DNA of 64,000 bases from an uncultured Duncaniella sp. (lineage in GTDB: Bacteria > Bacteroidota > Bacteroidia > Bacteroidales > Muribaculaceae): the NCBI GenBank assembly GCA_910577335.1, contig CAJTMJ010000008.1, positions 1 to 64,000 on the forward strand, written 5' to 3'. Both the position numbers and the translations under genes were made by a program. This document shows, in pieces, positions 35,692 to 45,122 of this stretch; within the stretch, counting starts at the first letter, position 1, and each line of letters opens with the position of its first letter. Under the pieces are notes generated by a model. That model searched no databases, had not been told where the DNA came from, and saw only the letters and a list, made by a program, of their open reading frames with translations.

Positions 35692-38643
35692 ATGATACCA
35701 TTTCTACGCCAAGTAGCAAAAGCATATTTCGAGAATGAACGTGATGAAATGTTGGATTACTGCTTCGTTTTCCCTAACAAGCGAAGCGGAGTGTTCTTTC
35801 ATCACTTCCTGACGGAAGAGGCTGGGGGAGAGACCTTCATATTTCCCGAAATTTCAACCATAGCGGAAGTGGTGGCGAGTTTTTCGTCGCTTGCGGAAGC
35901 GCCACGTCTTGACCAGCTCTTCATTCTCTACAATGAGTACCGTGCGCTGAGCCGGGAGATAGCCGATTTTGACCAATTCCTGTTTTGGGGCGACATGCTG
36001 CTGAGCGACTTCAATGACGTTGACCGTTATTTGGTTGACCCGCATTTGCTCTTTGTAAACCTGAAACGATACAAGGAGGTCAGCGCCAACTATCTCACCG
36101 ATGAACAGAAAGAGATCATAAACCGCTACTGGGGCGAGCAATATATAAGCCAAAGCCCGGAGGCGTTCTGGAACCATCTGCATCATGACAAATCCACTGA
36201 CTTGGAAGCAAAATTTCTGAAACTATGGGAAGTGCTTGACCCCTTGTTTGAGAATTTCAAGAAGAAACTCATGGATATAGGGATGGCGACATCCGGAATG
36301 CTCACAAGAAATGCGGTGGATTATCTTAAATATGCCACTACCGCATCGCTCCCTTATCGCCGATACATATTTGTGGGTTTCAACGTGCTTACACTTTCCG
36401 AGATAAAGATATTCGAACGGCTGCAGGCGAGGGGGTGTGCTGATTTCTATTGGGACATAGCTTCGCCGGCGTTGCGGGCAAAGGGGAACAGAGCTTCACG
36501 GTTCATGCGCAATAATGTGAAATGTTTTCCGTCGAAATATGACATAGCTTCGGAGAACGAGATTCCTGACGGAGTGTACCCAAAAATTCACATCACCGGA
36601 GTGCCGAGCGCGGTAGGACAAGCGAAAGCCGCCGGCAGCCAGCTTGAGGAATGGGTCAAATCAGGTGTGATAGAGAACCCCGGAAACACTATTAACACTG
36701 CAGTGGTGTTGCCCGACGAGTCGTTGTTCATACCGATGATACATGCTGTCCCTTCGGAGATTACTGCCCTTAATGTGACAATGGGGTATCCGATGCGAAA
36801 CACTTCGTTCGCATCGTTTATTTCGGCTATAGTGTCGATGCATCTGCGCAGTAAGCTGTCGAAGGAGACGTGGCAGTATTTCTACGAGGATGTCAAGACG
36901 GTGGTGACTCATCCGTTCACCCAGTCGATTGATAAAGCCGGATGCGACAGAGTGTTGCAGCTGATGACCGAGAAGCGTCTTTACATGATACCTGTGTCGC
37001 TGCTTGCGGAACAGATGCCCGGTCTGGCATATATCTTCACACCCATTTCAGACACAAACGGTATAAGTGAGGTGTATGAATATTTCAATACCCTGATAGA
37101 TAATCTTATAGATGTCACAAAAGCGGATGAGGGTTACAAGGTGGAAAGATTCTTCCTACAAGCTTATTCATCGGCATTGCAGGAGTTGAAAGGTGCGTGT
37201 GACCGATGGGGCATTGAGATGAAAGACCGTACATTTATCGAGTTGCTGCAACGCACCATAGCGTCCGTGTCGATAAATTTCACCGGGGAGCCGCTGACAG
37301 GCTTGCAGGTGATGGGTGTGTTAGAGACTCGTGTGCTTGATTTTGACAATCTGATAATGCTGTCGATGAACGAACGTGTCTTCCCACGCAAACACTATAC
37401 CCGCTCCTTCATCCCCGACTCACTTCGCCGAAGTTACGGCATGGCTACCACGGATTTTCAGGAATCCATATACGCATATTATTTCTACCGTCTGATATCG
37501 AGGGCGCAGAATGTCAGGTTGTTCTACGACGCCCGCACCGTTGGAACCAAGAACAGTGAGATGTCTCGCTATATCTCTCAGCTCCTGTATCTGTTCCCTG
37601 AATGTGACATAACCCATGATATCGCTTCATTTCCGATGGCGACATTTGATGAGGAGAAAATCTCTGTCGCCAAAACTCCAGAGATTTTAGAAAAACTGAA
37701 GGAATACACTACTGAAAACGGACGTACACTATCGGCATCATCCATCAACACATATATCAACTGCCCGTTAGCGTTCTACCTTAAAAACATCTGCAGGCTG
37801 GATCTTGACGAGGAGGTGATGGACTATATGGATTCGAGCACTTATGGAACCATCCTTCATGAGGCGGCTGAGGTGATCTATAAGGAACTGCGAGGCAACC
37901 ATAACGAGGTTAAAATCACAAGCGAGATTCTCGATGCGATAATGGCTGACCAAGTAAGGCTTGAAAAACTTATAACGCAACTGATAAATGAGCATTACAA
38001 CCGCTATCCCAAGGGTGATCTCACTCCGCTCACGGGTGAATCGAAGGTGCTTGGGCATGTGATGAAACATTTCCTCATTATGATGTTCCGTGAGGAGAAA
38101 AAAATAGCACCGTTTGATTTTATTGACGGTGAATATGTCATTAATGACAGGATGAAGATATCAGACGATATTACCATCAACATCAAGCAGTATATCGACC
38201 GTATCGACCGTGTGTACCCCTCAGGCAGATACGGAGCGCCGGATGGCGGTGTCATAAGGATAGTTGACTATAAGACCGGTAGTGATAAAAACACCTTCTC
38301 TAAGATGGATCAGCTGTTTGACCCTGCCAATAATGATCGTCGTAAGGCTATATTGCAGTTGATGTTCTACTGTAACGCTTACGCCCGGAAAAAGCAGTAT
38401 GACGGTCCGATACAACCTCAGTTGTATCTGTTCCGCACGCTTTCCACCGCCGGGCTTCCACCGCTCAGTTTCAACAGCAAGCCCTTTAACGATTACCGTG
38501 ATATAAATGATGAGTTCATGGAGCGGTTCAAGGGTGTGATTTCGGAAATATTCAACCCCGAAGTCCCGTTCACACAGGCGGTGACCGACCATTCGTGCAA
38601 ATTCTGTTCATTCAAGGCTATCTGCCGGAAATCTCCTGAATAG
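35692..38643 (+). CDS. AddB-like PD-(D/E)XK nuclease/inactivated helicase
   Basis: A 983-residue protein of the AddB/RexB type. The N-terminal two thirds resemble an inactivated UvrD-like helicase, with no clear Walker A. The C-terminal RecB-type nuclease has the motif IVDYKTG (D859, K861). Iron-sulphur cysteines are in the AddB arrangement: C691 upstream of the nuclease and C969, C972 and C978 at the end (CKFCSFKAIC). AddB works with the AddA helicase-nuclease in double-strand break repair. No addA is next to it here, though it may lie elsewhere. It starts 26 nt after holB. Confidence 0.85.
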   Translation: MIPFLRQVAKAYFENERDEMLDYCFVFPNKRSGVFFHHFLTEEAGGETFIFPEISTIAEVVASFSSLAEAPRLDQLFILYNEYRALSREIADFDQFLFWGDMLLSDFNDVDRYLVDPHLLFVNLKRYKEVSANYLTDEQKEIINRYWGEQYISQSPEAFWNHLHHDKSTDLEAKFLKLWEVLDPLFENFKKKLMDIGMATSGMLTRNAVDYLKYATTASLPYRRYIFVGFNVLTLSEIKIFERLQARGCADFYWDIASPALRAKGNRASRFMRNNVKCFPSKYDIASENEIPDGVYPKIHITGVPSAVGQAKAAGSQLEEWVKSGVIENPGNTINTAVVLPDESLFIPMIHAVPSEITALNVTMGYPMRNTSFASFISAIVSMHLRSKLSKETWQYFYEDVKTVVTHPFTQSIDKAGCDRVLQLMTEKRLYMIPVSLLAEQMPGLAYIFTPISDTNGISEVYEYFNTLIDNLIDVTKADEGYKVERFFLQAYSSALQELKGACDRWGIEMKDRTFIELLQRTIASVSINFTGEPLTGLQVMGVLETRVLDFDNLIMLSMNERVFPRKHYTRSFIPDSLRRSYGMATTDFQESIYAYYFYRLISRAQNVRLFYDARTVGTKNSEMSRYISQLLYLFPECDITHDIASFPMATFDEEKISVAKTPEILEKLKEYTTENGRTLSASSINTYINCPLAFYLKNICRLDLDEEVMDYMDSSTYGTILHEAAEVIYKELRGNHNEVKITSEILDAIMADQVRLEKLITQLINEHYNRYPKGDLTPLTGESKVLGHVMKHFLIMMFREEKKIAPFDFIDGEYVINDRMKISDDITINIKQYIDRIDRVYPSGRYGAPDGGVIRIVDYKTGSDKNTFSKMDQLFDPANNDRRKAILQLMFYCNAYARKKQYDGPIQPQLYLFRTLSTAGLPPLSFNSKPFNDYRDINDEFMERFKGVISEIFNPEVPFTQAVTDHSCKFCSFKAICRKSPE

Positions 38644-38650
38644 ACCTTTA

Positions 38651-38670
38651 AGAGGTCATTAAAAACCTCT
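38651..38670 (+). terminator. Weak hairpin between the AddB-like gene and hemW
   Basis: AGAGGT (38651-38656) and ACCTCT (38665-38670). Very similar to the hairpin after the kinase gene at 15864. Short stem without a T-tract, so a weak terminator or processing site at most. Confidence 0.35.
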
Positions 38671-38685
38671 AAACATCAACCACCT

Positions 38686-39807
38686 ATGGGACCAGCGAAA
38701 TTATATGTACATGTGCCGTTCTGCCATTCAAAATGTGCCTATTGCGACTTTTATTCCACACCTCATGCCAAGTGGATGGAGGGATATGTCGATGCGGCTA
38801 TAAATGAATGGGAGAGCCGGAAGTATATGGCACCTGCGGGGGTTGATACCATATATCTTGGCGGTGGCACCCCCTCGTCACTGCCTATGGCTCTGCTTGG
38901 GAAGCTGCTGTCGGCGTTGCCGGTCACAGATGACATAAGGGAGTTTACCATTGAGGCTAATCCTGAGGATGTGACGTCGGAATGGGTGGGATTTATACGT
39001 GAACACACTGGTATTAACCGTGTCAGCATGGGTATACAGTCCTTTTCCGACACAGAATTGCGGTTGATTTCCCGCCGTCACAGTGCAGCCGATGCCATAA
39101 GGGCATATAAGATGCTTCGTGCGGAGGGTATCGGGAATATAAGTTGCGATCTGATATACGGTTTGCCGGGACAGACATTGGATTCTTGGAAACAGTCGCT
39201 CGACACTCTGATTTCATTAGCCCCTGAACATATATCGGCTTATCTCCTGTCGTATGAAGAGGGGACAAGGCTTCACGCCATGCTTTCCACCGGCAAGATA
39301 AAGGAGACTGACGAGGACACCATATATGATATGTATGGCTATATGTGTGATGCGCTCCGCTCTGCGGGCTACAACCATTATGAGATATCCAATTTCGCTC
39401 TCCCCGGTAAGGAGGCTGTGCATAATTCATCCTACTGGGATGGTTCGATATATATAGGTATAGGTCCGGGTGCATATTCATGGGATGGTATTCATAGGAT
39501 ATATAATCCCTCGGATATTAAGAGATATATAGCGTCGGCAGGGGTGGATTTTGGCGTCACGGAGGATGAGACTGTAGATAATAGGTTTAACGACAATATA
39601 ATGACAGCTCTGCGCACACGCAAGGGGTTGGATCTTAAAGCCCTTACTGAAGAGTACGGAGAGGGGATGGTTGATGAAATGAAAGCCCAGCTTCCCCCAT
39701 TGCTTGCTGAGGGACATCTATGTCTTTCTGACGGAAATATTCTCACTATCCCTGAAAAACACTGGCTAATTTCCAATTCAATACTCCTCCCTTTAATCAG
39801 AGTGTGA
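38686..39807 (+). CDS. hemW: Radical SAM protein HemW (coproporphyrinogen III oxidase-like)
   Basis: A 373-residue radical SAM protein. The CxxxCxxC cluster site is C13, C17, C20 (PFCHSKCAYC), followed by GGGTPSSL (about residues 65-72) and a C-terminal HemN_C-like region. The short length and lack of the extra N-terminal HemN part fit HemW, a heme-handling chaperone, rather than the true oxidase HemN. It lies 42 nt after the AddB-like gene and ends at a good terminator. Confidence 0.92.
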   Translation: MGPAKLYVHVPFCHSKCAYCDFYSTPHAKWMEGYVDAAINEWESRKYMAPAGVDTIYLGGGTPSSLPMALLGKLLSALPVTDDIREFTIEANPEDVTSEWVGFIREHTGINRVSMGIQSFSDTELRLISRRHSAADAIRAYKMLRAEGIGNISCDLIYGLPGQTLDSWKQSLDTLISLAPEHISAYLLSYEEGTRLHAMLSTGKIKETDEDTIYDMYGYMCDALRSAGYNHYEISNFALPGKEAVHNSSYWDGSIYIGIGPGAYSWDGIHRIYNPSDIKRYIASAGVDFGVTEDETVDNRFNDNIMTALRTRKGLDLKALTEEYGEGMVDEMKAQLPPLLAEGHLCLSDGNILTIPEKHWLISNSILLPLIRV

Positions 39808-39865
39808 CTACTCGTTAGGGTGATAGGATAGTTTGTGTTGACATAATAATCGGAATTACGAAAGG

Positions 39866-39906
39866 CGGGAGGGTGTTGCCAAGCAGGGTACATCTTCCCG
39901 TTTTTT
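39866..39906 (+). terminator. hemW terminator
   Basis: CGGGAGGGTG (39866-39875) pairs with CATCTTCCCG (39891-39900), with two G-U pairs, followed by TTTTTT. The T-tract continues into the TTTG that acts as the next promoter's -33 box. Confidence 0.8.
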
Positions 39907-39934
39907 GAAATGTCGTATATTAGTATTACCTTTG
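39904..39934 (+). promoter_or_regulatory. Glycosyltransferase promoter, TTTG-N19-TACCTTTG
   Basis: TTTG (39904-39907), 19 nt, TACCTTTG (39927-39934): a full match in sequence and spacing. The start codon is at 39939, so transcription would start at or next to the ATG and the mRNA would be leaderless. Confidence 0.75.
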
Positions 39935-39938
39935 AACC

Positions 39939-40724
39939 ATGAAATTGACATTGATAATAACCACATATAATTCTCCGTCATATTTGATGTTGACTTTGGA
40001 ATCGGTGTTGCTTCAGAAAGTGATGCCCGATGAGGTGATAATAGCCGATGACGGATCGGGAGAGGAGACCCGGCAGCTGATAGATGAATATAAAAGGAAA
40101 TTCCCTGTGGCGCTTCACCATGTGTGGCATCCCGACAAGGGATTCCGACTTGCCGCAATACGTAACAAGGCGATAGCCAAGGCGATGGGCGACTATATAG
40201 TGCAGATTGACGGCGACATAGTGATGCATCCGCTGTTTATATCCGACCATAAGTGTAATGCTCAGGAGGGGAGTTTTGTGTGTGGCTCACGGTCGTTTGT
40301 CAAGAAAGAGTATTCGGACAAGGCATTGGCAGAGGGGCGGTTCAGCTATAAGGAGCTTTTCCGAAACAGTAAAAACCGCATGAACGCTTTGCGCATCCCG
40401 ATGCTCACACCTCTGTTTAAGCATAGCCGAGAGAAGGACAAGGTTACCATAAGGGGTTGCAATGTGGCATATTGGCGAAAAGACGCGTTGGCGATCAACG
40501 GTTTCAATGAGAATTTTAGAAACTGGGGGGATGAGGACTGCGACTTCTCCGTTCGGCTTTGTAACTTGGGTATCAGGAAGTTGTGGCTGAAATTCTCGGC
40601 TGTGGAATATCATATCTATCACGAAGAAAACAGCAAAGCTTGCGCATCACACAATCGTGAATTGATGCTTGAAGCCCTGCGCAACGGCACTACCCGTGTG
40701 CCGTGCGGAATTGTGAAGGATTAA
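39939..40724 (+). CDS. Family 2 glycosyltransferase with galactosyltransferase-like C-terminus
   Basis: A 261-residue GT-A fold glycosyltransferase. The start MKLTLIITTYNSPSYL is the classical GT2 first strand, the DxD sugar-nucleotide motif is D91-G-D93 (QIDGDIV), and the C-terminal block NWGDEDCDFSVRL matches the glyco_transf_7C-type region. It probably adds a sugar to a surface polysaccharide or lipopolysaccharide core from the cytoplasmic side. It is followed after 16 nt by a PHP-type phosphatase, which supports a role in polysaccharide production. Its start is fixed by the first strand, although the promoter leaves no room for a leader. Confidence 0.9.
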   Translation: MKLTLIITTYNSPSYLMLTLESVLLQKVMPDEVIIADDGSGEETRQLIDEYKRKFPVALHHVWHPDKGFRLAAIRNKAIAKAMGDYIVQIDGDIVMHPLFISDHKCNAQEGSFVCGSRSFVKKEYSDKALAEGRFSYKELFRNSKNRMNALRIPMLTPLFKHSREKDKVTIRGCNVAYWRKDALAINGFNENFRNWGDEDCDFSVRLCNLGIRKLWLKFSAVEYHIYHEENSKACASHNRELMLEALRNGTTRVPCGIVKD

Positions 40725-40740
40725 ACAACCTCTAAAGTGG

Positions 40741-41490
40741 ATGATTATGGAATTGTTTAGTATCTTTTCACGAAAGAATGCCCCGATTCAGGTGCCGTAT
40801 GTCACTGATGTACATTCGCATGTGTTGCCGGGTGTGGATGACGGCTCTCAGGATGTGGAATCGTCGATATACTTGCTTCGGAATATGCAGAAGTGGGGGA
40901 TACGCCATGTCATAGCCACTCCGCATGTAGCTGAAGGGTTTCCGAATGACGAGGTGACACTTGATGCCGCTTTGGATCGGTTGCAGAAAGAGTTGGCTAA
41001 GACCGACCTGACTGTGACGGTGAGCCGCTCGTCGGAAAACCGTATTGATGACTTTTTCCGTCAGCAGCTACAGGCAGGGCTGATAAAAACCTATCCTAAC
41101 AGCTATATATTGGTGGAGAATTCTTTTCTCCAAGAACCTTGGCAACTCGACCGCTTCCTGTTTGACCTCAAGGTCAAGGGGTATAACCCTATAATGGCAC
41201 ATCCGGAGAGGTTTTATTACTATCACCAGTCGCCCGAGCGTTATGATCAGCTGCACCGGGCAGGTAATCTGTTTCAGGTCAATCTGCTGTCGTTGGCAGG
41301 GGGGTATGGGAAGGATGAGAAAAAGGTAGCCGAAAGGCTTATAGAGAAGGGATATGTGGATTTTCTCGGAACTGACCTACATTCCGAGCGGCATGTGGAG
41401 ATAATAGACGCATATCTGCGGAGCAAGGATGCTCGCCGGCATTTCCAGATGCTGTCAGGAAAGTTGCTCAACGACAGGGTGTTCGAGTAG
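40741..41490 (+). CDS. PHP-domain tyrosine phosphatase, CpsB/CapC type
   Basis: A 249-residue PHP-fold metallophosphatase of the CpsB/YwqE family, which dephosphorylates tyrosine kinases that control capsule or exopolysaccharide export. Metal-binding blocks are visible: DVHSHVLPGVDDGS (about 22-35), ATPH (59-62), AHPERF (about 150) and GTDLHSE (about 217-223). The second methionine (40747) is an equally possible start. A matching tyrosine kinase is not in the window. It is convergent with the beta-barrel gene at 41495, with four bases between them. Confidence 0.88.
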   Translation: MIMELFSIFSRKNAPIQVPYVTDVHSHVLPGVDDGSQDVESSIYLLRNMQKWGIRHVIATPHVAEGFPNDEVTLDAALDRLQKELAKTDLTVTVSRSSENRIDDFFRQQLQAGLIKTYPNSYILVENSFLQEPWQLDRFLFDLKVKGYNPIMAHPERFYYYHQSPERYDQLHRAGNLFQVNLLSLAGGYGKDEKKVAERLIEKGYVDFLGTDLHSERHVEIIDAYLRSKDARRHFQMLSGKLLNDRVFE

Positions 41491-41494
41491 ATGA

Positions 41495-44089
41495 TTAGCG
41501 AGTGAATGTGACGCTGAGCGTAATGCTGCGCGGACGCAGGCGGTAGGAGTAACTGTATTTGTCAAGCCCATTATAGATAGAGTAGTAATAGCGGCGTGTG
41601 TCAAGCAGGTTATCGGCACGCAAGGCATATTTGAAGCTCTTGTGTTTGAAGCTTATCCCGGCGTCGAAGAGCGCTATGCTTTTGTGAGTGCCGTCAGACA
41701 GCTCTTTACGTATGAATTCGACACCGCCTGAGAGTTCCCAACCGGAGGCGGGATAAATGGATAGGCGCACATCGTTGGTGAGCATGTCGTAGGAGTCCCT
41801 TATACCTAAATAACGGCTGAATGTCTTGGAAAAGCTGCCGGTGTAGTTAAGCTCCATAAAGTTCCACGGGGCAAGAGTGATGCGGGGACCGAAGTTTAAT
41901 GACTGACCGAAATATGAAATCAGTTTTTCCTGCTGCATCATCTCATTTTTGCTCCATGAGCCGCCGCCCGAGAGGGTGAATTTGCCGCCGATGGAGTTTA
42001 CCTGTTTTGTCACTGACAGATAGGCGAAGGCTGCGTTTGAGTAATTGTCGCATGGGAGTCCGCTCACAGTCACGTCTGTCTCGGTGACATATTGCGAGCC
42101 GAGTATGTTTTGTTTGCGCCGGGTGTAGCTTACGGATGCGTTTGCAAACCAGAATTCAAACGGCTTCTTGTAATCGAATCTCAACGAGGAATTAAATGTT
42201 TCGTTTTTAGCCAATATGCCTGATGCTGCCTTGCGGCTGCGATAGGAGGTCATGATGGGGGCTGTGAGGAGGTCGAGAATGTCGCCGACTGAATGAGAGA
42301 GCGATGAATTGAATGACATGCTGAACTCCGGGGCGAAAATATATTTCAGCATTAGATTGGGTTGCAAATAAGGCAATGTGCTGTTCAGTTCCTTATCCGT
42401 GGCGTGATTGCGGGCTTTGAGCAGCATCATTCTCAGGGAGAGACTTCCCCTCAGTTCAAGGCTTTTGTCGGGGGCGATATACTCAAAGTAAGGTGATATG
42501 TAAACGTTAAATCGGTTGCCGGTCACATTGTTTATATCATCAGTGCCTGATAGGACGCTTCTGATATGGTCATTTTGGTAATCGGCACCTATAGGGAGTC
42601 CGAGCATTATACTGCGGAATTTATAGGTGGTTGCGCCTTCGAGTTTGGCGTTGAAACTGTGGCTGGAAAGTGACTGAACTGCGGTCTGCGTTTCGGACAT
42701 CTTATCCGATACCTGCAGGTCAGCCTCCGGCGACCGGTTGAAACCTACAAACGACCTTATATCCCATATCTTATTACCTGATTTCACTCTCCATGTGAAT
42801 GAGTTGCCGAGGTCAACATCTCGCACGTTCGACCGCTGACGAAGGTCTCTGTCATTGTTGAGGGTCATGAGATTGTCCTCAGAGAAGCCGGCAGTGGCAG
42901 AGAGATAATAGCGCACGTATGTATTGTCGGAGTTGTTGGTATAGGTCAAATTCAGCGATGGCTTGTGAAGGCTTTTCATGGGTGTGTTCTGTTCGTTGAA
43001 CACCACCTCTTTGTCGCCGGCATAGTAGCGGCTCGTCTGTGAGTAGCTGTAGTCAGCAGCTGAGTATGAATAGGAAGTGTTCAGTTTCAGAGACATGTCG
43101 TCGTTTAATTTCTTCATGAAATTCAGGCTGACAAAACGGTCGCGGGGTGAGAGATAGCGGTTTTGTGAAACCGGGGGCGTGCTTCCTCCCAACGACCCGG
43201 CAGCCTTTTCGGCAAGGCTCTTTTTAGCCCCACCTTCAAATGACATGACAATAAAATCGGTATCAAAATCCCGTGAGAAGCTTTTGATGTTACCGGCTTT
43301 GGCTGTCATCATGGTCTGGAATGACGGGGTGAAGAGCATCCCCGTGCCGCCTAACTGATATAGCCATTTGCCGCCATACCCCGCAGCGACATCAGAAGTG
43401 CCAACCGGTTTGAACTTCACTTTTGATTTTAGCTTTATATTCAGAGCCACATTGTCGCTCAACCGTCCACGATCAATCTTTGCGTCGTGGTGATTGCTTA
43501 TGACCTGCACGTCAGTCACATAGTCTGCAGGTAGATTGCGGGTGGCAAGATTGTATTTACCGCCGAGCATATTCATCCCTTCAATATAAAAGTTGTTGAT
43601 ACCTTTCCCTTGGTAGTTGATTTTGCCTGACTTTTCCACATCGATGCCCGGAAGCTTCTTTAATCCGTCTTCCAAAGTCACATCGCTTTTACCGAGATAG
43701 GAGGAGAGATTGTAGATGAGCGTGTCGCCCAAGATGTTGATTTTGGGAGCTTCCACCTTCACCTCACGTAAAGTTCGGGTGTCGGCGCATAGCCGGAAAT
43801 CGATCTCTGCGTCACGGTTGGCTATCGTCCGTTCGTGCTTGGAGTAGCCGATGCATTGTATTTCGATGCGCAAACTGTCGGATGTCAGCTTGGGTATGCG
43901 CAGTTTATATCCGCCGTCTGATTTGGCGGTGCCAAATGATTTTAATTTGCCTGCCGAGTATACCTTTAATACAGCTCCCGGCAATGGCTCAGCGTTGGCG
44001 TTGTCGCGCACATGACCTGTGACGGTTATCTGTGCGACAGCCGACAATGAGATTACTCCCGAAAGCAAAAAGAGGAGCAGGCATTTCAT
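41495..44089 (-). CDS. Outer-membrane beta-barrel protein (TonB-dependent receptor-like)
   Basis: An 864-residue outer-membrane protein with a signal peptide (MKCLLLFLLSGVISLSAVAQ), a CarboxypepD-regulatory-like domain (about 22-105), a plug-like region (about 110-215, VTLEDGLKKLPGIDVE) and a long barrel ending in aromatic-rich strands (RPRSITLSVTFTR). This is the type often found beside GLPGLI proteins in Bacteroidota. It follows the GLPGLI gene by 3 nt. The substrate is unknown. It could be a TonB-dependent importer served by the TonB-like domains of the M56 protein upstream, which is inference. Confidence 0.85.
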   Translation of the reverse strand: MKCLLLFLLSGVISLSAVAQITVTGHVRDNANAEPLPGAVLKVYSAGKLKSFGTAKSDGGYKLRIPKLTSDSLRIEIQCIGYSKHERTIANRDAEIDFRLCADTRTLREVKVEAPKINILGDTLIYNLSSYLGKSDVTLEDGLKKLPGIDVEKSGKINYQGKGINNFYIEGMNMLGGKYNLATRNLPADYVTDVQVISNHHDAKIDRGRLSDNVALNIKLKSKVKFKPVGTSDVAAGYGGKWLYQLGGTGMLFTPSFQTMMTAKAGNIKSFSRDFDTDFIVMSFEGGAKKSLAEKAAGSLGGSTPPVSQNRYLSPRDRFVSLNFMKKLNDDMSLKLNTSYSYSAADYSYSQTSRYYAGDKEVVFNEQNTPMKSLHKPSLNLTYTNNSDNTYVRYYLSATAGFSEDNLMTLNNDRDLRQRSNVRDVDLGNSFTWRVKSGNKIWDIRSFVGFNRSPEADLQVSDKMSETQTAVQSLSSHSFNAKLEGATTYKFRSIMLGLPIGADYQNDHIRSVLSGTDDINNVTGNRFNVYISPYFEYIAPDKSLELRGSLSLRMMLLKARNHATDKELNSTLPYLQPNLMLKYIFAPEFSMSFNSSLSHSVGDILDLLTAPIMTSYRSRKAASGILAKNETFNSSLRFDYKKPFEFWFANASVSYTRRKQNILGSQYVTETDVTVSGLPCDNYSNAAFAYLSVTKQVNSIGGKFTLSGGGSWSKNEMMQQEKLISYFGQSLNFGPRITLAPWNFMELNYTGSFSKTFSRYLGIRDSYDMLTNDVRLSIYPASGWELSGGVEFIRKELSDGTHKSIALFDAGISFKHKSFKYALRADNLLDTRRYYYSIYNGLDKYSYSYRLRPRSITLSVTFTR

Positions 44090-44092
44090 CTT

Positions 44093-45007
44093 TTATTTAA
44101 GCTCGATAGGGGTATATCCGTTTTTGCGTTGAATCAAAGGCACACCGTTTATCCTTATCTCGCCATCTTTAAGTACATCCACGCTTGTTATGGATTCTAC
44201 CGGGACACGATGCATCGGGTCTACCTCGAAATAATTTTTTGCGCTGACAAATTTGTCACGGTCAGTGCGCTGGATATTGGTGTTCTGCACTTTCACTATC
44301 GCATCGTCAGCCTTGGATAATGAAGTGGCAGTGAAGGTATGGATATTGTCATCGTCGGTCACTTTAATTATCAGACCGGGGAGACCTGCGAATTTCCACG
44401 GTCCGTAGCTCACAGGGATTTCCTCGGTGAACCAAGCTGTCCATTTACGTCCGCCGTACTCACATGTGGCTTTAATGCAGGGATAAGTACTTACCGTGAG
44501 GGTGTCTTCTGTGATTTCCCACTCAAACGGAGCAAAATCCTCGGCATACTCCACGTAGTTAGGCACTATAATGTCTGTGTAAGTGGTTTTGCCCTCAGGG
44601 TAATTCTGAAACACCTCTCCGGAGAAGAAAAATTCGCTTTTGGCACGGTCGTTTGCCAATTTCTCTATGGTTTCTATCGGGGCATTTGGGATTGCCGCGA
44701 TAGAATCAGCTCTGTAAGACGCCATATCGGTAAACTTGGCAACAGAGGGATTGAACTGCAGAATGGTGGCGTATTCCTCGTTCACAGTTTCACCGTTTTT
44801 CTTTGTTGCCACTACATCGTACCTGTAAATACATTCATATTCGGCTTTCCCAAGGCGGTCATACCCCTTGACTGTAGGAGTCTTTTTCATAACGCCTGCT
44901 GAGGATCCGTAGCCTGTGACTTGTAAGTCTCCGCTGTTGACTGTCTGGGAGAATGTGGAAGGGATAGCAGCTGATAAGAGCAGCGAAACTATGAAGAAAT
45001 GTTTCAT
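44093..45007 (-). CDS. GLPGLI family protein, exported
   Basis: A 304-residue protein with a signal peptide (MKHFFIVSLLLSAAIPSTFS) and the family-naming motif in WKFAGLPGLIIKVTD (about 209-223). GLPGLI proteins are periplasmic or surface proteins of unknown function found only in Bacteroidota, commonly beside an outer-membrane barrel gene, as here. The start at 45007 gives a normal signal peptide; the frame opens ten codons earlier. A palindrome overlapping a -7 box lies upstream (45036-45073). Confidence 0.88.
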   Translation of the reverse strand: MKHFFIVSLLLSAAIPSTFSQTVNSGDLQVTGYGSSAGVMKKTPTVKGYDRLGKAEYECIYRYDVVATKKNGETVNEEYATILQFNPSVAKFTDMASYRADSIAAIPNAPIETIEKLANDRAKSEFFFSGEVFQNYPEGKTTYTDIIVPNYVEYAEDFAPFEWEITEDTLTVSTYPCIKATCEYGGRKWTAWFTEEIPVSYGPWKFAGLPGLIIKVTDDDNIHTFTATSLSKADDAIVKVQNTNIQRTDRDKFVSAKNYFEVDPMHRVPVESITSVDVLKDGEIRINGVPLIQRKNGYTPIELK

Positions 45008-45034
45008 TTTAATGATTGGTAAAGGATTGATATG

Positions 45035-45074
45035 CAAAGATACACAACTATTTTGAAACAGTTGTGTATCTTTT
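45035..45074 (-). promoter_or_regulatory. -7 box within a 14-bp inverted repeat, possible BlaI operator
   Basis: AAAGATACACAACT (45036-45049) is inverted at 45060-45073. Its minus-strand sequence includes the -7 box TATCTTTG (45035-45042). The arms carry TACA and TGTA, the half-site type bound by BlaI/MecI repressors. It may be an operator for the BlaI-like protein at 47.1 kb, a terminator for the M56 gene, or both. Confidence 0.5.
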
Positions 45075-45122
45075 ATTGGTTTAGTTTTTTTGTGTATTTT
45101 TAAGCTTTTTTATAAAAGGCTT

